Assembly: GCA_019044685.2 (NCBI GenBank)
Contig: JAGTXX020000008.1
Coordinates: 248,001 to 312,000, forward strand
Direction of reading: 5' to 3'
DNA: 64,000 bases
From: Nannochloris sp. 'desiccata'
Lineage: Eukaryota; Chlorophyta; Trebouxiophyceae; Chlorellales; Chlorellaceae
The notes under the pieces were generated by a model. That model searched no databases, was not told the origin of the DNA, and saw only the letters and a list, made by a program, of their open reading frames with translations. Position numbers and translations under genes: made by a program. How positions within the stretch are numbered: position 1 is the first letter of the stretch; every line of letters begins with the position of its first letter. Below are positions 33,285-44,077 of this stretch, piece after piece.

Positions 33285-34931
33285 TACTGCAATACTAAAC
33301 TATGATCAAATTCTCGCCTAAAAAGCAGAGAAAAAGTTTTCCTATGGATTGTTTTTAGAATCAGTTTTGACAAGCGCTGTGAGAAGAATACACTTCGCCC
33401 AAGCCCCTGGAATATTTGTTAATTTATTAAGAAGGAAATAGATGCTTTTGTTGGAGGATCCTCAGCCCAAACTTGCAAAAAGTTCATACAAATTTCAATT
33501 GTAAGGCGGACCAGCCGGGGTCGAAGGCCTGGCAAAGCCTTCAAGGGGGAGGAGGAGCAGCAAAAGTTGTCCACAGTAAAAATTTGTTTTTTACCGGTAA
33601 TAAGCAATTGGGTCACCTTTGCAATGCATATTTCCTTTGACGATATCTGAATTTGTGAAGGACACCTCTCTATGATAAACAAACGTGGAGTAGAGTCTCC
33701 CTTGTTGGCTGCTTTAGTTGCGGACGAGTATCTTTTAAAGACGCCTCCCCACTGCTGCTTGGTCCACTGCACTCCCTCTAAACCTTTCGGCGAGGCACAA
33801 GAACCAATCCTTCCTTTATAAGGGAAGCTCGTGCTGCAGATCGTAAAGCATTGTGAAACTGATTGGCGCTACTTGAACTTAAAGATAGGTAGTAATTTAA
33901 CTAACCGAGTTCCGCCGTCTCGGCTTTTTATACATAGAGAATATAGAATAGCAGAGGACTCTCCGAGCGAGCGGTGGATATTAATTTATAGAGGGTGAAA
34001 GCTAGCCTTTTCTTCCATTGTTATTTGCCAGCATATAGCACGATTGATGCTACAGCGACGTAACTAGAATCACTGGTGCTGAAATTTGCAGCTTGTGGGG
34101 CAGTTTATTTATTTTTATTTATCTAGGGTTTATTGCGTTAATTCATCCTTTTTATCATGTAGACGGAGTACCAAGCAACTAATATGCATATTATTTATCT
34201 TATAATCTGACTACAGGAGCTAAGTCTGCATGCGCGCAATGTCTAGCACTGGTACTCGTCCGAATACAAACGCTCAGACGCCTTTGCCTTAAAGTACCTG
34301 CCCTCATCTATTTCGTCGTACTTCAACAATGAAACGCTACTGTTGAATACAAAATTAACACAGATTTTTACATTTTGTGAGTACGCAGCTTATATCTCTT
34401 GATCTATCTATAAATCGAAGTTCAAATGGGAACCTGCAGGACACGACGTTGACAAAGAGCTTTAAGGTTGGAAGATTGTTTTGAAGGAAAAAAAGTACTT
34501 AAAGGAGCACTCGGTGATCCATGAAAGGAAAGAATCCAACGTTTCCAATGCTCATTATAGAGTATTTTGCTATCATTTTTGTCAAGACGGCTAGCTAATC
34601 TAAAGTTGCTGAGACGCCTCTCATGTTGCAGCCGCCCCAATATTCTTGAATTTGTTATCTTTCGAATATCAATGTTAAACTTCGATCCTTACGTAGAAGA
34701 CGACGGGGCGCAGAAAATACACGGATATACATGGCAAGAGGCCAGTAAAAAAGAAATCAAGCTGAACTATGCAAGAGTACTCTCACTAGTGCAGGCTGTC
34801 ATGGGGGTTGTCGGTCGTTTCTGCTTGCCCGTCAATTATGGTCTCAAACCTTTGAAATTATCAAAACATGACCAAATTCAAAAACAAAATGCATTGAATG
34901 CAGTATCTTTGTTGAAAGCCTTTCCAGAATC
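33285..34931. other. 1.6-kb region without a recognised gene
   Basis: Two modest open frames exist: 33419-33772 (minus; EGVQWTKQQWGGVFKRYSS near its start, no ATG) and 34672-34935 (plus; starts MLNFDPYVEDDGAQKIHG, overlapping the APC1 3' end). Neither resembles a family I know. They could be remnants. Confidence 0.35.
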
Positions 34932-37900
34932 TTAGAGCAAAATATCTGCCGCTCCGGCAATGGCTGGATTGCATAGCAAAGCCTGGAAATAATAAAAATT
35001 CGGCGAGGCCGAAAAGCAGTATAAAATCCGTGAGGTGTTCGCGTCTAGAAGATTATGGACATTGAATTTTGCTTACCTTGTATTGTAGCCAGTGCCAATC
35101 ATGGCGAGACTTGCAAACTGACTGCTCCTTTTTTGTGGCCAAAACATAAAAATGCCTCAGTGCCTGCAAACAGATAATGTATTTTATTCTTCTGGAATAA
35201 TATATTTCTAACAGTTATATAACGGCAAAGACCGACTTCTAAGCTATACTTCAATAAGTACAGCTCTGAGTCACGAACTCACCTGAAGGTAATACCTGTT
35301 GTCCCAAGTGGCCGTCGGCAAGTGAGGGAATAAAGCGATCACAAGGAAAGCAGCTGCATCAATTCGTCTCAAATTTAGTTAATCGAAGAAAAAGTAATTA
35401 GTAAATTGGGTTATTTCGCATAAATATAATTAATTACCTGCATCTTGGGTCGTATCAAAGGTTTGCTCTCCTCCTGATAAGAAAAGAAAACCCAGCGCTA
35501 AACTGAGAGCACTGTAAGATCCATATCCAACGAAAGGTGGACTCGCTACCACCTCATCAGGCGTTGTCGATGGTTGCGAAATTGGCACACGCTTTAAAAG
35601 ACCTGTTCAAAACAAACCAAAAGTAAGCTTCGAGAATAGAACATTGGAATAATATAAGTGGATAACCATGTCGAAGCATTGAAGCCGAACTCACTTCGTA
35701 AAAGTTTGAAAGTTTTGAGGTCTCCCGAACCTGCAAGAACTACGGACAGCGAAAGAGCACATGCTGCCATGCAGTTCTCGACAATTTCATCATCGTTTCC
35801 GGTGGAAACGATTTTGCATTTCTCTTTCAAGAAATAATGCACGAAGCGCACCAAAGTTTGAGCAGCCACTGTATCTTTCGTTCCGGCGAACTTGATACCA
35901 AGAGCTAAGCAAGCCCCGGCAACACTAAAGCAATGAGCCTGCAAAACAATGATGATGATAAAAGCGAGTTCTTGCAGTGATGAATACAACCAACAATTCT
36001 TACTTGAATAGCAATGCTATGATTTTCTTTTGCCATTGCGATCTGCGATAGAGAAAACTGCAAGAAAACGACGAATGTTTAGGAAAGCTTGTTACACACT
36101 GGCGACGCATACATAAACTAACATCTTTCTTACCGCTAGACTTCTCGGTATACAATTCCAAACCCAATCTTCGGTGGGCGCGATGTCATCCCATAAAATT
36201 AGTGCCCGCATCATAATCTTGAGGGTTAAATGTCGAGGAGGACAGATTTCATCATCGATGCCTGTATATTCATACAAGGATATTGTTAGCGGTTGCATCA
36301 ATTTACTTTTGCACAGCGGAACATTTTATTATTTTTACCTTGTTGAAATGCAGCTGCAGCATCGAAATCGTTCGTCTTTAGGTACATGAGCCCAAGCGCG
36401 ACGGTTGCAGCTGGTACAATGCTATTAGAATTTTCAATATCACTGGCGGGTTGCAGACCCAACTTATTTAGAACGGAGGTTGAATCAGATACAGGAATAT
36501 CGATATGTTGTCCTCGGCCTGCGTCAGAAAAGACAAAGCAAAATAGATATAAAAAGACGAAACCTGGATTGCTTACAGATCATTATGATTTACCGTATGG
36601 TCCATACCTTGTCGGTCGCAAATGCCAGAAAAGCTCCCTTCGATAAAATGCCTGTCGAAAAAGGAGAAAATTATTAGTACTGTACCCTGCGTCGCAAACA
36701 AACTAAATAAATCAATCCCACTGCCATTTACCTGAGCTGGATCTGTAATGCCGTATAACGAGAATCATGGCCACCATTACCGAGAACAACAAGTCCAACA
36801 GCTATCCCAGCAGCCAGAACAGCCATTTCGCAATCGAGATCGACCTGAATAAAGCGAAAACAGAATCTCAATCAGAACGCAAGAACGCACGGTCAAATCA
36901 AAAGCTCTATAAGATACTTACATTTTCCTCCTCTTCGGCGGACTTGCCATTCTTCCCTCTTGTTTGCAGCTGCTTATCTAACTGCTTCACATTCTTAAAT
37001 TGTTCTAACAGAGCGGCAATTATTGACCTGCGCAACGGGAGATCAAGGATTTACTTTTAATACTCAGCTCATGAAACTCGCGGCGACATTATACAGCATC
37101 ATTATATAGCATCATTACCAGTGGTTGCTCCCTTGATAAAGGAGGCCGATTCCCAACGTCGCAGCTATTCGGCACAACGAACCCATGCCCACTTCTGAAC
37201 ATTCTGCGCGATGGTGCAGCCTCATAATTTTGTACGTTGACGCATCCATTGAGCACCTGCAGGCAGTAAATTCATGTTCAAGTTCAATACAAGAGGAACA
37301 TATGAGCAAAAACTTTTTGGTTCTTTGCCAATATACACTGCGCACCTCTTCGCCGCCGCAATACCTAGCAAGAAGCCCATGAGCGTCGGCTCATGTTCCA
37401 GACTCAGGTATCTGAACATGTCAGTTCCTGACAGTGATCCTAAATGACCTGCATATAATTGAAAATGATTATTATCCTGTTTCGGATTCCTGTTCCAGAC
37501 AACACCTGTCACTAAAGAAATCTCCGTTCTTACCAGCTAAGCCTAAACCAAGGAGCACCCCACCATAAGAGTAGGAGGGCGCTCCTGGCTTGCTGTAAAC
37601 GACCCAAGTTCGAGTAAGCGGTCCTGAAGAGGCCAACAACAGCCCTTCGGCAACTCCAGCATGAAATTCAGGCCAAGCTGAGAGTTCCGATAATCCTTCG
37701 CCCGGAGGGGCTGAAGATAAGTCCAGGTTTATGACGGCATGGTTACGTTCGGTCACTTCAGCTGCTAAAGAAATGGCTGGCTGACGAAGCTGTTCAGTAG
37801 GAAGAACCCTATGGGTTTGTAGACCCAGAGCTCCACGACCTGACGAAGAAGTCAAAATAGTCAATTTTGAGGCGTGATATAGATTTCTAGGAAACGACAA

Positions 37901-40900
37901 AAAAAAATACTTAAAATAAGATAAATAGTCTGGTAAATAGTCTTGCACCTACCAAGTGGTAATGCTAATTGGCGGCTTGCTAATATAGCTAAAGTCTTTT
38001 GCAGAGAAATTATACCCTGACGGCCTGCTTTGCCCCTAAGCGCGGCCGGAATACTGCTATCCAATATACAAGTCGCTTCCAAAATAGCAGGAACAGTATC
38101 AGTTGCACCATCAAGGTTATCAATTGACGAATCGGCCGGAAGACGAAGTAGCCTGAAATCGTAAGGCATCGTATTACTTTTGACTTCAGGGTCTTCTTCC
38201 CTAACGACGTCCAAATTCTCAAAACCGGGCATTATTGAGGTTTCAGATTCGGAATGAAAAAAATCGTTTGAAAGCTGCGATGAAATTTTGCTGTATGGAG
38301 TCCACGGGCTTCGTGCTAAATACTGGACCGCTGAAACCACCTTTGCTGGCAAAGTATCTACAGCTATCCGCGAATTACAAGGACTAAACTTGGTGGCCAC
38401 AGGATCAATGCCCTTCGCCTCCTGCACAGGATGGAACAAATGCTTTATCAACGAGGCGTGTGTGGGGATCGAATTTAACTGAGCAAAAGTAACACAGTGA
38501 TACGTACGTGGAAAATGTTGTCAACAATCCCCCTCACGATGCTCTGAGCGGTGTTGGCAGCGGAGCTTCCATCACTATTTCCTTGCCATGCAAGCAAATT
38601 TTCGAAGTGCAGGAGCTTATCTTGTAATTCAGGGCCTGCAAAAAGGAAGCGGTTGGTCGCAAAGGAACTTAATAACAACAGAATAATTTAATTGAAGATA
38701 ACTCACCATCAGTACTTGGCGAACCGCTTGCTGTCTCCTCACAATCATTGGACCGCATACAACGAAGTAAGAGAGGGACAATGTGTCTGCGAGCGAGAAT
38801 ATTTAGCTTGGCGTTCTGGACCACTGCAAAATTACATGAATAAATTTAGTAGCTCTAGTCAAACAGGCGCAATAAGTTAGAGAGAGAAGGATTATTCCGC
38901 TTACATTTCGAAATAACCGAGTTTTCCCTCTGAAAATCGAAAGCCGACTTGGATCCGAGCAATTCTACGTTTTCTTGCCCTATCCACGAAAATCGCTCGC
39001 CCAATCTGCAGTTAAGGGGGGAAAAGTTAGAAGCATGTAAATTAACTATATAATACTATAGACGCACCCTCGTAATGTGCTAACTCACTTGGAATGACAT
39101 AAGGAACGGAGCGAAGATTTCTGAACTGAAAAATCTGGAGAAGCAAAAAGAGTTAGGAAAAATGATATCTTATTTAGGGTCAGAGCATTAATCAACATCG
39201 CAACTGCAAGCTATCCTACCCTTTTGTGGGATTCCAGCAAGTAGACGGAGAAGTGCGTCCATCTCCAGCTCGGCGTCTCCTGTTGCAGCAGGGCCTTGCA
39301 AAGAAGACCAGGGCAAAAGCTTCTGATGTTCTTCTATTGACAAAGATTCTGTAAAGTTACTGCCCAACTCCCTGCTAACAAGTGGGACAGCATCCAACGA
39401 GACACGGGCCTTTGGTTGCTGAGGACCCTGATATGATAAAGTCACTCGTCGGTTGCTTCCCAGCTGCATTCCCACTGGAACCATAGCTAAATCACTCATC
39501 ATTACCTCTTTAATGACCTCATCTGATCCATCATCTAATAGGTTCAAGTATGGTAACCCATTCTGAGCCAAGATGGCTCTAAAAGATAGTTGATGTGAAT
39601 GCGAAGGTGAGCCGAATATGAGCAGCCCGTCTTGGTGCAGCTCTAAAATGCCCTTGGAGTCAGCAGCTAGCCCAGGCCCAAAATTCGGCGAAACTACAGC
39701 AGAAGATACAATTCCATATTTCATACTTCTAAATTGAGGAGGCCAGTCGCCACCTAGACTAATGATAACCTGACAACCAGATGCAGCATTAGTAAAGCAA
39801 AGCGAGTGCTGCTGAGATTCCTGCTTGCCAGTATTTTCTAGAAAATTCGCCTCGCACGCACCTTCACGAAAAGGTACGTTCAGTTCTAGTAACAATTTTA
39901 CAGTCCAATTCTGAGGCCTCTCTTTATGTGGAATATTGGGCGTTGCTGGCGGTGGCCGGAAGGCCAGCGGAGACCATCCTCCATTTGGATGCCTCAATGA
40001 CCTGCATCAGACCAAGGAACAGTACACTGTGTAAGTAATGGCATAGATGAAACACATTCTATCAAAATCTTTACAAACAAAATGACTTACGCTCTCTTTT
40101 GCGTGGGGGTTGCTTCTTCAACCCTGGGGGCGTCACTATCCTGTTGTGCCATAGAAGATAGTTCTACTTCCCACAAGCTAATCGTCGATTTCTGTTAGTA
40201 GTAAGATAAGATATAATTAGTTACTAATTTATACGGACTGAAAACTACCCATCGAATGCAAACAATATACAACTTACTATGGGATTATAAGAGGCCAGTA
40301 GGGACGATGGTATGGAGTTGTTACTTGACCAAATTATGTCCAAAGGAGATAATTCACTAGGAAAGTTGACTAAGTGTAGATTCAAAGGGGGATCAAATGA
40401 GCTGAGAAGAACAGGCTGTGTAACATCGACTTTGCTCTGAAATATAGAAAAGAAAAAGAAGGGTAGGTACGAAGTTCGGAGAGTTTCGGACAAAGCGAGG
40501 GCCAGCCAACTCAAGCAGCTCACTCACCGTTAAAAGGAGCCCACACGGCAGAGACCAGAATGATGTGTAATCATGTGAAAGCATCACGGTCTTGCATGTT
40601 CTTTTGTGGGATACTAGATGCAACGTTCGTCCTCGAAGAATGCCCAAGTTTTTAGCATTCTCATGGACGGTTTTCACCTTTGCAGCATCAGAAGTGGGTG
40701 TGGTGACCCAATTAGCCTGCAAAATAATTCAGTTCTTAGAAATTGCAATTCACTATATTAATATACTAAATCTATCTGCATCTCGCTTACCTGAAGAACA
40801 GGGGAGCGACAGTGATTGTCATCCAGATTAATTTGCTGGGCAAGGCGGCCGCCGATGCTCAGGAAAACCCTTCAAAAGAGAAAAGGAGGAGATGATTCGT

Positions 40901-41140
40901 TTGTTATTCGTTGTAAATTATTTGAATAGGTACAAGTAGGGTTGCACTTGCTTACTTATTATCAGAGAAAGCTAGAACTTGGTCAAAAGCATCACCGTCC
41001 CCCAGGATAGCAGAACATGCCGAGTAATTTTTAGCATCGGTGTGCAAAGGATCACCCCTGGCAACTTCAGGTCGAAAACAATTTAGTTTAGATTGCAGAG
41101 GCAGAATGATTGCTGCCAATTTTTCAATTTCTTTCTCCAT
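34932..41140 (-). CDS. APC1: Anaphase-promoting complex subunit 1 (APC1), about 25 exons
   Basis: The first exon is 41140-40956 (MEKEIEKLAAIILP), the second 40869-40791, the last 34982-34932; about 25 exons keep one frame through GT-AG joins. APC1 is the large scaffold of the cell-cycle ubiquitin ligase. The N-terminal half is the beta-propeller-like part (HKRTCKTVMLSHDYTSFW, then FGSPSHSHQLSFRAIL). From 37.8 kb down it carries the proteasome/cyclosome repeats: GRGALGLQTHRVLPTEQL, LSLEHEPTLMGFLLGIAAAK, GLGLAGHLGSLSGTDMF, VPAATVALGLMYLKTNDFDA, ALILWDDIAPTEDWV, HCFSVAGACLALGIKFAGT, LSVVLAGSGDLKTFKLLR and DNRYYLQALRHFYVLAT. It then ends within about 40 residues, so the C-terminal domain of animal APC1 is missing. 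Individual exon borders are less certain than the call. Confidence 0.9.
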
Positions 41141-42057
41141 CAGCTATTCTCTGTAGGAAATAAAATGTGATCTACAAACTCTTTAAGCTGAACAGGCGAA
41201 TACTCGCAGCAAACAAGACAAGACTTTGCCAATGAATTGATTCTGTGTTGAGTTAGGAATTAAAAATGGCTGGAAGGCTAAGAACCCCAGCTGGTTTTGA
41301 ATTTTTATAGTCTTTTCACTTGGAAGTAAACTAGTGCTCCTCCAAAATTAATATCCAAGCGTCTTCAGGCTATTCAGAGTACAATTCATTCAGATCTAAC
41401 TCCTTTCCTCTCTGAGACCGGAGAACGCGCGAGCACGAATGAATAATAATAAACTTCAATGCTCTTGACATTCGCACTGCGCCAATGAGATTTTTTCTTC
41501 TATATTCGCAAAGATACCATTCTTTTTTATGCTAATAAAGTCGTTGACAGCATCATTTCGGACTATGTCGCTTGAGATCCGTAAAGTGCTCTGCCGATCA
41601 GTTCAAACTTCGAGCAGGCTTAAAAGGGACACCGAGCTTCCATTCCGTCGCAAGATGGATTGATACCTCCAATATCTTATAAAATCTCGAGAGGAAGCAG
41701 TTGAAATGGATGGTGGTCGTCCAGTAGGAAAGGCGTTGGCATTGAAAGGAATGCCATCCCTAAAATCCAGGCTGAAGATGCAAACTTGGAATTCTGGGCC
41801 CAGTCCGAGGCTTTATTATCTACTAACACACATACAATGGCCTGATTACTATTGTAAGGGGTTGATAGATGTCTCAAAATGCAAAATTTCCGGGCATTGA
41901 TTTTGATTGAGGATCTTACATGTGGCCCAGTCCCACCGCCCTGGTGAGAGAGTCAAGTGACTCGCAGGCTTCCCTATAACATGGGAATGTATAAAAAGTA
42001 GAAAAAAAACAAGAGTCTAGAATTGAGGTTAGCCAACCCAAAAACATAAGCATGGGG

Positions 42058-42086
42058 CGGTGAATATGCAAAACGCCACCAACCAC
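42058..42086 (+). repeat. 29-bp direct repeat, copy 1
   Basis: Identical to 42429-42457; both start CGGTGAATATGCAAAACGCC. Flanks differ. Confidence 0.9.
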
Positions 42087-42428
42087 CATACCTGGCGGTA
42101 ATGAGCAAAAGGCAAAAACCCTACATTTTAACTCAAGGAAGGTGATAGATAACCAGAGATACTTTGATTACCCATCAATACAACATAAAAAATGTTGAGC
42201 AAAGAATGAATTCTTCACTGGAAAGGATCCAGATCCATTTTTCAGGGTCTGAATGAAAAGAGCGGCGTTTCAGAAACGCCACTCGGAGGTATGATAAGAA
42301 GCACCATACAAAAAGAGGGGTTTTATTGGTGATAAATCAGTCAAGTAAAACCAGGTCGTGCAGAAATCTCTGCGCGAGTATTGAAAGAGTAGAGAAAAAA
42401 CTGCCCACCACCAATCCACGGCATATGA

Positions 42429-42457
42429 CGGTGAATATGCAAAACGCCACCAACCAC
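42429..42457 (+). repeat. 29-bp direct repeat, copy 2
   Basis: Identical to 42058-42086, 371 bp downstream in the same orientation. Confidence 0.9.
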
Positions 42458-42973
42458 ATGCAAGGGAATGATGTTGGACCTCTCATCACTACTCAGTTGA
42501 GGAACGAGGTTTCCCTGCGTTGTTTTGCTGAGATAGCTTAATCAATAAAAGATTATTGATGGTAGAAATCCTGCCTCCCAGTGGGTGGCAGCGTCGGGGC
42601 TCGATGGCGAGCACCCGAATATGGGGGTTAAAAAGTCAGCGTGATGGAGTCCAGCGGACCCGGGGGCTGAAGAAGCTCGAATATAGAGGTGAGTTATGAG
42701 GCTCTCCATCTATCTTCGATCTGTGAAACAACGTGCAGAGGTTGATTTCTGAAGTGTTGTTAAATTGTCGGTTAGTTGAGAAAATAAATCCTCAAATACC
42801 GCGTTATTAGAGACCGCGCGGCCTCAAATAGCTCCAAAATAATTAGAGCTACAATATACATCCCCCGCTGTCGGCGAAGGCACGCACGGGAGAGTTTTAG
42901 TTTGTCGATCAAAGAATGCTAACGAAAAAAATATTTTTTTCGCTGAACACCTTTGATATATAACCCCAGCACT

Positions 42974-43020
42974 TTGAGAGGGAGCCAATTAACAAAAGAA
43001 GTTAATTGGTTCCCTCTCAA
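42974..43020. repeat. Long hairpin, 20-bp stem and 7-nt loop
   Basis: Arms 42974-42993 and 43001-43020 are complementary over 20 bp with one G-U pair; the loop is AAAAGAA. It could be a foldback element remnant, a small-RNA hairpin or a transcription stop. It lies 153 bp upstream of the permuted tRNA-Ser. Confidence 0.6.
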
Positions 43021-43172
43021 AATAGCTAGAATTCCATTTTTGATGGGTAGACATAAACTTCCAAGTTTTATATGATACAGTCTGTTCAGAAAATGGCTAT
43101 TGGGCATATTTGTTGAATTCCCAACGCTGGTTGTAAACAAGCACCAGCATTCATTCGAAGTTATATCGTGTG

Positions 43173-43278
43173 AGGCGTTGTGGAAACACGCGCAGGTTCG
43201 AATCCTGCCAGCAACGAATAGACTGCATATTCGTACACTGCGTTGCTGTGACCGAGTGGTTAAGGTGGCGCCCTGCTA
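43173..43278 (+). tRNA. Circularly permuted tRNA-Ser(GCU)
   Basis: The 3' half (43173-43216) comes first, then a 25-nt linker (43217-43241), then the 5' half (43242-43278). 5' acceptor GTTGCTG (43242-43248) pairs 7/7 with CAGCAAC (43209-43215); discriminator G is 43216 and no CCA is encoded. The D-arm is ACC/GGT with GG in the loop. The anticodon stem GCGCC (43268-43272) pairs with GGCGT (43174-43178), one G-U. The joined loop reads CTGCTA + A, anticodon GCU, broken between positions 37 and 38. The variable arm is long (43179-43191, stem-loop with GAAA), as in Ser tRNAs. T-arm GCAGG-TTCGAAT-CCTGC is perfect. Box B therefore precedes box A. A circular RNA intermediate, cut later by RNase P and RNase Z, is expected from known permuted tRNAs. 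C32 can pair with G at -3 of the 3' junction (A-I pair). Confidence 0.85.
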
Positions 43279-43281
43279 GCA

Positions 43282-43285
43282 TTTT
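43282..43285 (+). terminator. Pol III T-run after permuted tRNA-Ser
   Basis: Four T start 4 nt after the 5' half; a run of six T follows at 43342-43347. Confidence 0.45.
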
Positions 43286-44077
43286 GCTATTTTGTGATCG
43301 TTCACTAGTGCATTGCGCTAGCTGGCTCGATTTCGAGACGATTTTTTCTTTTAATCAACCTATGCCCTAGTCAACGCCAGTCTCATTGTACTGACCCTCC
43401 AGACAACTGTTGAGGTTTCTTCGAATCCAATACGTCCAAATGCACGAAAGAAATAAGATATGGGAAGCCGCAGGTGAAGAGAGGTCAAACTTTTAAATGC
43501 TGCCGCCTTGCTATCACGGCCATCTGTTGCACCACAGTCGCTGTGACAGTGGGGTTATATGGGCGTTACGATACATAAAAAGATGTATCCTCAATCAATT
43601 AGGTCTCGGCAATGCCGTCATCTGTAGCCTAGATATTTGCATTTCAGGTAAAAATTGACCCCGCCCAGCTGGCGGCAGAGGGGGGTCACTTATGCGGTCC
43701 GTGCTGTTTAGCATTCCATATTGCGCAGCGTCTTCGAGATGAAAAATTCAACGGCAGTGCCTTTATGGTCGCTTTCTCTTATTTATGAACCCGTTGTTCT
43801 GAAAAGAGGCAGCCAGGCAGGACAATAGAAAGATTCTGAAAGAGGGCGCCACTGCACTCCGTTGAATTCTTAAACACATTGTATTTGCAACCTCCAGCGT
43901 CGGCTTCACTTTATTAAAAGCATCCATCGGAGAGTGTAAATCTTTTACAATAAATGTCGTGTCCTCCAGCTGCTTCTCCAATAGCTAAATAAATAAATTA
44001 TCAAAATTGGCCTGCAAATTCGTGTTAATTCCGTGAAAAGTTTTGTATATCGACTACAAGGGAATTATTATATAGAA
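43286..44077. other. Intergenic, no gene recognised
   Basis: Upstream region of ferrochelatase. A minus frame at 43763-43981 has no family resemblance. Confidence 0.45.

Larger units (their letters stand above)
41141..43172. other. 2-kb intergenic region with repeats and hairpins, no protein gene
   Basis: Contains two identical 29-bp direct repeats (42058-42086, 42429-42457), a 17-nt GGCGTTTC palindrome near 42264, and a 20-bp-stem hairpin at 42974-43020. A small plus frame (42326-42541) and others have no family resemblance. Confidence 0.5.

Noticed and set aside
37861..37950. Continuation of APC1 exon 11 through the frame ending near 37861
   Set aside because: The frame runs into a stop; a donor GTAGGT after ALPLG and an acceptor before GRGALGLQ restore the conserved APC1 sequence.
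42326..42541. Small open frame in the repeat-bearing spacer
   Set aside because: Contains one of the 29-bp repeats, has no family resemblance and no gene-like codon pattern.
43320..43340. CTCGATTTCGAG as the T-arm of a normal intron-containing tRNA-Ser
   Set aside because: It lacks the GGTTC start and its flanks cannot pair with the acceptor GTTGCTG; the upstream half pairs 7/7, so permutation is the better reading.
43421..43445. TTCGAATCC as another tRNA T-arm
   Set aside because: The flanking five bases on either side do not pair, and no acceptor or anticodon arms are near.
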